From: Lingula anatina
Taxonomy: Eukaryota > Brachiopoda > Lingulata > Lingulida > Lingulidae
Direction: 5' to 3'
Length of the DNA stretch: 26,238 nucleotides
NCBI RefSeq assembly: GCF_001039355.2
Contig: NW_019775550.1
Location: 303,365 to 329,602 of the forward strand
Positions within the stretch are counted from its first letter, which is position 1, and each line of letters starts with the position of its first letter. The notes beneath the pieces were generated by a model, which worked only from the letters and a program-made list of their open reading frames with translations, was not told where the DNA came from and searched no databases. Position numbers and translations under genes: made by a program. This document shows, piece after piece, positions 18,876 to 26,238 of the stretch.

Positions 18876-20061
18876 AATGTACTTAGTGCCACATCTTTAC
18901 AATTTGTCCAACAAAAGGAATGACAGTTATTTAAAAAAAACGTTTGCTAATATACAGTAGACCTACATGTAATGGCCGAAGCAATCGAAATATACTTAAA
19001 TACCAATCTAAATCAATAAAGTTACACAATAAATAAAAAGATAGATTTATATATTAAGAAACGTGACGGAATATTATAACAAAAAATACGGATCTTGAAT
19101 AAGGAGAGAGAAACAGAGATATTACAAAAATGTTTAAAAATTAACAATATATATGTAGTAGTAGTACTAGTAAAACTGTGTATGTGGGGGGGGGGGGGGA
19201 ATGCAGGTAGGTTTTGCAGCGAAATTCTGTCATAATCTGAATACCGATCTTCATGGGCCGTTGGTGATTCTGCTATCAGTGTTAGGTAGTCGCTTGGGAT
19301 AGTGTCATGCGTCGAATCAAAGTCCGGTAGATGGAGCTGTCCTTCATGTGATCTAGGAGGGGCGGGTACCGCATCGATGTTATATCCTGGGTTGAGGTGA
19401 GGTAAACTTTGTGGGTCAGGAGCTGCTGTTCTGAAATATGATGTTGTAATGTACACATATATTTGTCAGTGCTACTTAACATCTCAAATGGATGGCAATT
19501 AGAAATGGGACGTTAAAATAAAAATAACGGACGATTTGAAATTTCCGGCAATGCACAGTTCATAGTAGGCCTATATGTATATGTGTTGGCATGAAGGAAA
19601 AGTTCAAAGGGTATCCAAATAGAAAACTTAACCAATAAAACTGCATTATGAATTGATAGATAAAATAAAATAAAGTCAATGAAAATATAGCAAAGCTACG
19701 GAATTTCAATAAAGAAAGAGGGTGAAAGAGGGTGAGAGAGTGATTGCAGACAGAGATAGAGACTTTTTGTTTTGGATAAAATATAAAATGATGCCGTTAT
19801 CCACATAACCTAGATACTTCTGTCATAAACTGATTACCTATCTTCCTGGGTCACTAGTACTTTATGATCATCATCCCCAATCAATTCAAGGTACCCGTAG
19901 TCACTTGGAATAGTGTCATAGATCGAGTAAATGGACGACTGCGAAAGATGGAGCTGTTGTTCAGGGGATCCAGGATGGGCCGGTACCGCACCGTTGTGTA
20001 ATGTTGGATTGAGTCGAGGTACGACTTCTGGGTTTGGTGGCAGTGTTCTGAAATATGATGT

Positions 20062-20108
<47 letters not shown>

Positions 20109-21131
20109 AGAATGTACTCGGTGCCACTTTTGTAACATGTAACATCTCAAGGGGTAACAAATAATAATAAGTAGAAAAGAGTCGTAAAAAGGAAACTGGA
20201 CAAACCAAACAATACCCTATTAGAAAACTAAGGCAATAAAACTTCATGAATAGATCTGTAAATAAATACAGTAAAATGAATGAAAATTATGACAAAACAC
20301 GGAACTTCATGAGAGAGAGAGTTTGTGTAAGTGAGAGATAGAAGGAGAGAGAGATATATTTACCTTCGTTTTCTCAAAAATACTAGTATGATGACCACTA
20401 CCAATATGATAGCAGCCAGCGATGCGGAAACTGGGACAATAATTTCCAATGGGGTGCTTGTCGAGTCATTGGCTTTTTTTACTTAAATCACAAAAATAAC
20501 AAAAGAAGTAAAAAAAATTGACAAATGACTAAACGGTAAACGACTAAACGGTAAATGACTAAACGACAAATGACTAAACCATGTATGATCATGATTTCTA
20601 GGCCTTGCAAAATTTAAAATCAAAACAGGTAGAGCTGCTAGCAATCAAATCAGATAGTCTCCCTTTTAAAATTTCTTTAAGGAGATATTTCAATGTTGCC
20701 ATCCAACAGTCATCCAATTTTCCATGCTAAATTTTATTTTATCTTTTCAAAGCCACGCTACCTGTGTTATTTTTAGCTCTGACTTCTTGGACAGTAGTGG
20801 ACGGTGTATCAGTTGCCATCGAAACGCATTCGGATTCCTCATCTGGGCATGCGCACGTTCTGCCGTTGGGTTTTGGCAGACACAGGTAGGGACAACCACC
20901 ATTGTTTAAACTGCAGCCGTTCGATCCTACAGTGCAAAGTTGCCATAGCAAAGCGGAAATTAACTTTAAAAATTATCTTGTGCAAGAGTTTAAGGTGTTT
21001 TAATCACTTGACAATATACGCAGACATGAAATGATGTGAAGTAAAAAGGGGGCGCTGCGATACCTATAAGCATCTTTCCAAAAACTTGTTGGGGTGCATG
21101 CAGGCCAAGCCTTTGTTTAAAAAACCTTAAT

Positions 21132-21192
<61 letters not shown>

Positions 21193-24100
21193 AAATAAGT
21201 CCCAGTTGAATAAGGTTTAACTCCCAAAACTGACTTCAAACTTCCTGTTAAATAATCCTTACCTGATAAATTGTATGAGCTTCTGTACACGCGAACGCCT
21301 CGTAACTTGGCCGATCGAATAAAATCAACGCTTTCAACAGTAACGTTACCACCGTCGTACTTGTGGTATGACCTGCAAAACATACAAACGTGCGTCATTT
21401 TAATTTTGACAACTTTTGTCTAGATAAAGGTTTCAGGCAAGGATGCATTCTTTCTCCTTGTCTATTTTGCGTAGGCCTATACACAGACGAAATTATGAGA
21501 GAGTCGTAGAAGAATAAAACACGTAGATGGCAGTTGAAAGAAAGAATTGGACGTGGCTTGGCTCATGGAGTGTGTCGATAATCTTTGATACAGGGAGGAT
21601 CGGGCTGATGGTGGTGGAATGTGAAAACCGGATTCACCTTCCACCCGATGAATATCAGCAACGTTCAAGGTATGAATTGTCACTTGTTATAGGATGTGGA
21701 CTTTTACATGCACATGTATGTGACACAGTCGAAGTTCAATTCACAACCACACACTGTTGACATTCAACTGCAAAATTATAGTAATAAAATCTAACTCTAC
21801 AAAAATTGTTACAAATATCTAAACCGGAAGTGACGTACCATGTACCATCAAAGCTGAAATCAGTGAAATAGATCTGCTGTCCGTCCACTGCTATATCATA
21901 GTATTGGCCTCCAACAGTATCTCCAGCTTTGATCAATGATCGTCTGTTACTTCCATCTGTGTCGGAAGTTTCAATACTTGCATAAAATCCATCGCACCAA
22001 TAAAGTTTCTGTTCTGTAAACAAAGATAATTATTGTGAATGAGGATGCCATTTTATTTAAAGATACATACAAAGTCAATTTTTTGTCACAAAAACCAACC
22101 AAATGCCAGCATATAGTTTCAAGTAGGATAACTAAGAGAATTACCAAAATGCATTGTTTAATTTTACCCGAAAATGATGTTTGAACAGATTTTTCTGCTG
22201 GCATTCTAAGCTGTATGTCAATGGGGAAGGAAAGTAGGTCACGGAAGTAGGTTAAATTTACAACCATAAATTTTAAAAAAAGCAGCAGTCTAAAGGTATA
22301 TTACGGCTGATCGAGTGATCTATTCAGTTTATCCCTTGGCATGTCAAATTTATTTGAGTCATATAAGAATCTAGTAGAAGTGGTTTACATGTGTTACTGG
22401 GAATCCACGGTCCACCGATGCTCGGTTCGTATGTACCTTTAAAGGAAAGAGTGTATACGACATTCATTTTATGTCTGTGTTCATGAGAGATCAAAGTACA
22501 ATTATCCGTATATTTCCGCCAAGAATTTATATAATGATAACATTCGTTTTCTACATCACACCATATCACACCTAATGATTTAAGCCTGGGTCACACTTGG
22601 CCTACCAGCTTTTTGGAATCTTTTAGCAACCTCAAAGGCTAGGCGGTTGCCACAGATATTTAAGTGTTCGCATAAGGTTGCAAACAGGTCGACATACAGC
22701 GCTCGTTGACACATTAAGGCCATTTTTTGTGCACCAATAACCATTGCGACTGAAAATTAAAAATGTCGGTGTCCCAATTTTAAAGGTTGCCTATACTTGG
22801 TTGCCAGTAGCTCGCTCTAACCAGACTAAAGCCAGTCGCATTCCACTTCAAACTGCACGGTCGATTGACAGTCTTAAGTCGCTTGGTGACTTAAGCCCCC
22901 CTTGCTTTGGACAGCTTTCTTTCTGCGTCCCACTGGGAGTAAATAATAACAATATTTTACATTCTTTCTGCAACTAAAGCGATGCTTGTGTCTCCTTTAC
23001 GACCACAGCGATGCCAGTTTCATGGTCTCACAAAAGACGCAGAAAGGACGCCGTCCAATGTTAAGGGAATTTCCAACCGGTGGAAAGCATTCGAAAACAT
23101 CGCTCAAATGTTACAAGCGACTGCAATAAAATAGGCGTAGGATGGTGGCCTAGTTGGGCGTAGACTATTTCTTTATTTTTTGTCATGCATGCCTTCAAAA
23201 CATAAAGATCATAAATCATAAAATCTTGGAAAAAGAAAACATAAATTGCGTTTGTTGGCAAGATTTACACTTATTAACACGTTTTGCATACGCCACGTAA
23301 TTTACGATTACGAGATCTCAAAAAACGTCCAAGAATCATTAATAAAAACAGTTTTAGTATGTACAATTCAACATCCTTCCAGTGCTTGGTATTCTTACCA
23401 TAAGGATGAGAATATAAAAGTACACGATGAGCACGACCTGTCATGGTTAATTTACGTTGTACTTTAAGCAGTAAAATCCTGGGGCTAGAGACACAAAAGG
23501 AAAACCACACAAGCAATTGCATACCAGTGGTAATTCCATCGGCGACCTATTAGCAACCGGTTGGATACCGCAAATTGGTATTTAGGTCGCCTGCAGTTTT
23601 TTGATGTTGCATCGAAAACTGGCGTGACTAAATATTTACCAGGCGTTCTTTTAGAAACCGCCCTGCGAGTTGTAGCAGCTGGCGATAGTTGCAGGTCGCA
23701 CAGAGGTTTAATTGTTCAGTGAGACTGTAAACGCACAGCAATTTTTCTTACTTAAGAATTATTGCTAAGATTCGCTGATTTTTTTTTCATTTTTAATTTA
23801 ATACTGTAGTTTTAAATGACTGGTTGAGGAGGCTGAGATGATACTAACGACAAATTAACGCCTCAGATAAACTTTTGTCTAAAGTTTTTTTATTGTCATT
23901 GGAACTTGAATTGGGAAAAAGAAGCTTGACGCGACATAAATATGACTGTGGGGGATCTTCAAACGTGAGAAGAAAACATATAAATTATTTTGGAGGAAAA
24001 CCCTGTGAAGTGGCCCTTTGACTAGTTAAGGGACTGTATTTTTTCTTTATGTATAAATGTATGCTTTTTTTTTGTAATTTCCATGCGCTCTTATTCATGT

Positions 24101-25050
24101 ATACTTATGCCTTATGGTTGATTAATTCTATAAAGTTATTATTATAGCATTAAAAGCAAACATGAAAAATAAAGTCTTAAAGTATTCTTATTAAACACTG
24201 GAATCATAGTTCCCGTATTTCTTGATTTGTTAGGACAATTATTGTCGTGATATTCCAAATTAAATGCAATTATTTCAGATATCATTCGGATCTCACCATG
24301 GATGTCAATATCTATTCCGTTTACGTATATGAGATCCGTGTCCGCCACAGTTTGTCTGTTTCCGCCGTCCATGTGGGCACGTTGTATCTTTGGTTCCCCA
24401 CCCCAATCCGTCCAATACATCCAGCTGTAACAAAGTATGGAAGTTGGATAAATACAATGGCATTGTGGTACAATCAGATAAAATAACTATGTGATAAGGA
24501 TAAGGAATGTGATGGTTATAAAAACAAGACAAAAATCCTTAACTTCAGAGTATTGACATTTTGGCAGTCATCATTTAAGTGTGTACTATATAAGTCAAAT
24601 GCAGCGATCGTGGAAATTTATGAATTGCACATTTCGACAAAGAATCGCCACTTTTACTTATGATTAAGAAAGTGGTAAAACAAAGTAGTATATGATTCGC
24701 AAAATTCACAAAGGTGTTTAGCAATACATGTCTAACTACGTACAAGGTAAGTTTTAGATAAAAAGAAAACATTAATTCCAATTTTCATAATGTTATGTCT
24801 TAAAAGAAAAGAATGATATCAGCAAGTACATGAAAAGGAAATATTATAAATACCCATTAAATGGATCCAGTGTTATTCCTCTCGGTTTATCAGCTCTGAA
24901 CAAAACCTTGTGTTGTGAGCCGTCCATTCGCATAACACCAACGCTGCCATATATACCCTCAGTGTAATAGAGGAGGCGGGAAATATGGTCAACTGTAACA
25001 ATCTCCGGCTGGCTCCCTGGAAGGAGAATTTTGCTTTTAAATGACTCTCT

Positions 25051-25125
<75 letters not shown>

Positions 25126-25462
25126 TATGCGTGCGTACGTGTCAATATGCCTGTAATTTAAAATCTGCCAATGCAACTACATCCGACTTACAAAAAGTGA
25201 AATTAAAGACGGTCTCCGGTTCTGTTCCATCAATATTCACTCTTCTTATTTTAGCGAAGGTGAACAGTTCAGTCCAGTAAACACGTTGCTCTATGGGGTC
25301 GTAACTTGCTGATGCAGGATTATTACACTGGCTATAGATGGCATACACTCTTCGTGTGATCAAATCTCTTTGCCATATTACTCCGTTTTGTAGGTCCGCA
25401 AAAATTAGGAAGTCTTCTGTCACATTTTTGCTGCATACTAACATGAAAAGATAATTCAACAT
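18566..25462 (-). CDS. Gene B: paralogous LRP-like YWTD/EGF transmembrane receptor (10 exons)
   Basis: Joined exons (all minus): 25192-25462, 24854-25016, 24297-24424, 21839-22013, 21263-21372, 20762-20926, 20364-20481, 19838-20047, 19245-19430, 18566-18800. The sum is 1761 nt, giving 586 residues and a stop. Exons 2-9 have the same lengths and phases as gene A, and the domain order is the same: propeller, EGF, membrane helix, three tail units. The tail is full length (stop TAG 18566-18568). The 5' end is doubtful. The signal-peptide stretch seen in A is missing through a deletion of about 0.8 kb, leaving only a short hydrophobic start (MLNYLFMLVC). The gene may therefore use an upstream exon outside the homologous part, be poorly secreted, or be decaying. 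Confidence 0.82.
18821..18872. repeat. (TA)n next to exon 10 acceptor of gene B
   Basis: TA array in intron 9 of gene B, starting about 20 bp from the acceptor. Confidence 0.9.
19245..19430 (-). CDS. Gene B exon 9: cytoplasmic tail unit 2 (NPGY)
   Basis: Encodes [20 protein letters not shown] and [13 protein letters not shown], with NPGY and the YLTL motif. 186 nt, phase 2-2. The frame stays open far past the donor (to about 19022), so retention of intron 9 would give a long alternative end. Confidence 0.8.
19838..20047 (-). CDS. Gene B exon 8: cytoplasmic tail unit 1
   Basis: Encodes TLPPNPEVVPRLNPTLHNGA and SIYDTIPSDYGYLELI. The NPxY position is degenerate (NPTL), but SIYDTI and YLEL are kept. 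210 nt, phase 2-2. A TA repeat lies within about 20 bp of the acceptor. Confidence 0.85.
20067..20106. repeat. (TA)n next to exon 8 acceptor of gene B
   Basis: TA array in intron 7 of gene B. Gene A has only a short 'atacatatatacat' there. Confidence 0.9.
20364..20481 (-). CDS. Gene B exon 7: transmembrane segment
   Basis: Encodes LEIIVPVSASLAAIILVVV and onward into LVFLRKRR, a single helix with a basic stop. The acceptor is TGATTTAAG, weaker than the A version (ATTCCAG) because of a purine before the AG. Confidence 0.85.
20523..20580. repeat. 15-bp minisatellite in intron 6 of gene B
   Basis: Four units of the type AAATGACTAAACGGT, the last one incomplete. Copy A has a single degenerate unit. 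Confidence 0.9.
20762..20926 (-). CDS. Gene B exon 6: EGF-like module
   Basis: Six cysteines as in A ([20 protein letters not shown], then CAC and SEC), phase 1-1, 165 nt. The juxtamembrane stretch has an NNT glycosylation site. Confidence 0.9.
21138..21189. repeat. (TA)n in intron 5 of gene B
   Basis: Pure TA array about 70 bp downstream of the exon 5 donor on the minus strand. Confidence 0.9.
21263..21372 (-). CDS. Gene B exon 5: propeller closing segment
   Basis: Encodes SYHKYDGGNVTVES and [15 protein letters not shown], 110 nt as in A, with TTTTGCAG acceptor and GTAAGG donor. Confidence 0.85.
21429..21509 (+). mobile_element. LINE reverse-transcriptase fragment in intron 4 of gene B
   Basis: Plus-strand frame reads GFRQGCILSPCLF then YTDEIMRES and a stop, matching the G-V-R-Q-G-C-x-L-S-P-x-L-F motif of non-LTR retrotransposon reverse transcriptase. 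The surrounding ~200 bp (about 21405-21610) is missing from copy A, consistent with a short insertion. Confidence 0.75.
21839..22013 (-). CDS. Gene B exon 4: propeller blades 5-6
   Basis: Encodes [20 protein letters not shown] and [20 protein letters not shown], 175 nt as in A. It differs from A mainly by scattered substitutions. Confidence 0.9.
22014..24296. other. Intron 3 of gene B, repeat-bearing
   Basis: About 2.3 kb without exons. 22585-23160 is shared with copy A intron 3 and starts with the 'gggtcacact' type end. 23530-23720 has further 'gcgacct/gcaacc' words, possibly the rest of that element. Confidence 0.5.
24297..24424 (-). CDS. Gene B exon 3: propeller blade 4
   Basis: Encodes [20 protein letters not shown] and NGIDIDIH, 128 nt as in A, with GTGAG donor and GTTACAG acceptor. 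Confidence 0.9.
24854..25016 (-). CDS. Gene B exon 2: propeller blade 3
   Basis: Encodes [27 protein letters not shown] and ITLDPFNG. It has the same 163-nt length and phases as in gene A. The acceptor CTTCCAG lies just past a GT/GA microsatellite intron. Confidence 0.85.
25051..25125. repeat. CT/GT compound microsatellite filling intron 1 of gene B
   Basis: Counterpart of the intron 1 array in gene A, longer here. Frames through it give only HT and RE repeats. Confidence 0.9.
25192..25462 (-). CDS. Gene B exon 1: propeller blades 1-2, start uncertain
   Basis: Closely similar to gene A exon 1 from CSKNVTEDFLIFADL through QRVYWTELFTFAKI to the GTAAGT donor. Similarity to A stops at about 25445. 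In-frame ATGs lie at 25460-25462 and 25442-25444, and others further up to 25582. An acceptor-like TTAG at 25438-25439 would instead start the exon at 25437. Confidence 0.65.
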
Positions 25463-25992
25463 AATGTTATCAAATTCAGCATTCCAAGTGAACATGAGGG
25501 ATACATGATTATGCACAATGTTGAATAATGCACATGGTGGATAAAGGTTTGGCGTTTTCATCTTTTGGAGAAAAATTGTCACTCTAAGGTTTGCTGTGCG
25601 ACATTCTGTTCTCTTTAACTTTTTTCTCGATCATTAGCAAAGTATGAAAACGCTCTCTCTAAACTTTCACTGAAGAGTTGTCTTTTAATATGAATCATCA
25701 AGTAAAGATTCTCCAGAGATCTATACAAAATGGAATTTTTACGGCATAATTCACTCATTGATAAAGAAGGTATTTCGTTGGCTTTTTTTACTGTAACCGA
25801 GGAAGATTTTACCATCCATAGGCTCGTTGTTACAACACATATAGGGCAAGGAGGTTATGACTTTGACCTTGTTGGGTCGTTAGCTAGCAGTCTAACTCAA
25901 AAACTAATTGATGGATTTAAATGAGGAATGGGCTAAATTAAAATCGATTAGATTTTGGTGGTGGTAGGGCTTCGTTTGTACATGGAACATAG

Positions 25993-26238
25993 GACAACCA
26001 TGAAGGCACCAATATCCAATATGAACTTGATAATCTGAGAATAAATATGTTATATCCTAATGACCCCCCAAGAGAAGGTAACAGCACTAGTAACAGTACA
26101 AATCTAGACTATGACATAACAGAGGATCTTAAACTTTTTTATTTAAATGTATGTGGGCTAAACAGGAGATTGCAATACCCAGACTTTAGAGAACTAATTG
26201 AAAAATATGATATAGTATGTTTTACAGAATCAAAAACA
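25993..26238 (+). mobile_element. LINE ORF, endonuclease N-terminus, runs off the window
   Basis: The frame is open from a stop at 25990-25992 to the window end, with a first ATG at 26047. It reads LKLFYLNVCGLNRRLQYPDF and then YDIVCFTESKT. This is the N-terminal pattern (xNVxGL... DIxxxxETK) of the exonuclease-endonuclease-phosphatase domain of non-LTR retrotransposons, where Asn and Glu are metal-site residues. It begins just past the end of copy B. The 3' part lies outside the window, so intactness is unknown. Confidence 0.8.

Larger units (their letters stand above)
15548..25960. repeat. Segmental duplication, copy B
   Basis: Same orientation as copy A, offset about 14-15 kb. Relative to A it lacks about 795 bp at the gene 5' end, one unit of the intron-2 repeat and about 310 bp of 3' flank. 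It gains a Tc1/mariner element, about 570 bp before it, and a LINE scrap in intron 4. Confidence 0.85.

Noticed and set aside
1-26238. CRISPR array, tRNA or rRNA genes, bacterial operon features
   Set aside because: None of the repeats have CRISPR-like spacing, I saw no convincing cloverleaf or rRNA blocks, and the intron-bearing genes are eukaryotic.

Overview
The window looks like draft genomic DNA from a marine invertebrate animal. It is AT-rich, has two undetermined bases, is full of TA, GA and GT microsatellites, and is crowded with small DNA transposons. Its genes have short exons with GT-AG introns and encode metazoan-type receptor domains. Echinoderm or another invertebrate deuterostome fits the repeat texture (frequent 'taggcctat'-type words), but the species cannot be fixed from sequence alone.

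The only host genes I can support are two tandem paralogues on the minus strand. They lie in two copies of a roughly 10-11 kb segmental duplication (copy A about 612-11980, copy B about 15548-25960). I could join ten coding exons in each copy in one open frame, and exons 2-9 have identical lengths in the two copies. Each gene encodes a minimal LRP-like type I receptor. It has one six-bladed YWTD (LDL-receptor class B) beta-propeller (exons 1-5), one six-cysteine EGF-like module (exon 6), one membrane helix with an Arg-rich stop (exon 7), and a cytoplasmic tail built from three related exons (8-10). I see no LDL-receptor class A modules. The tail units carry NPxY-type endocytosis/PTB motifs (NPVY, NPGY) and YxxI/L motifs.

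The two copies are damaged at opposite ends. Copy A keeps a good signal peptide but has an early TAG in the last exon. Copy B keeps the full tail but lacks the 0.8 kb that encodes the signal peptide in A. The three tail exons stay alike even past their splice donors, which suggests the tail grew by duplication of a terminal exon.

Mobile elements by region: copy A's 3' flank holds a 257-bp foldback MITE (1033-1289), and a hAT-like element sits inside a TA microsatellite (2270-2644). Between the gene copies lie a degraded Tc1/mariner element (13137-14361) and a hAT-like MITE (14818-15100). Copy B's 3' flank has a different foldback element at the same target position (15919-16133), plus a fuller but frameshifted Tc1/mariner element (16795-18412). 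A LINE reverse-transcriptase scrap lies in intron 4 of gene B, and a LINE endonuclease ORF runs off the right edge. I found no tRNA, rRNA or CRISPR features.
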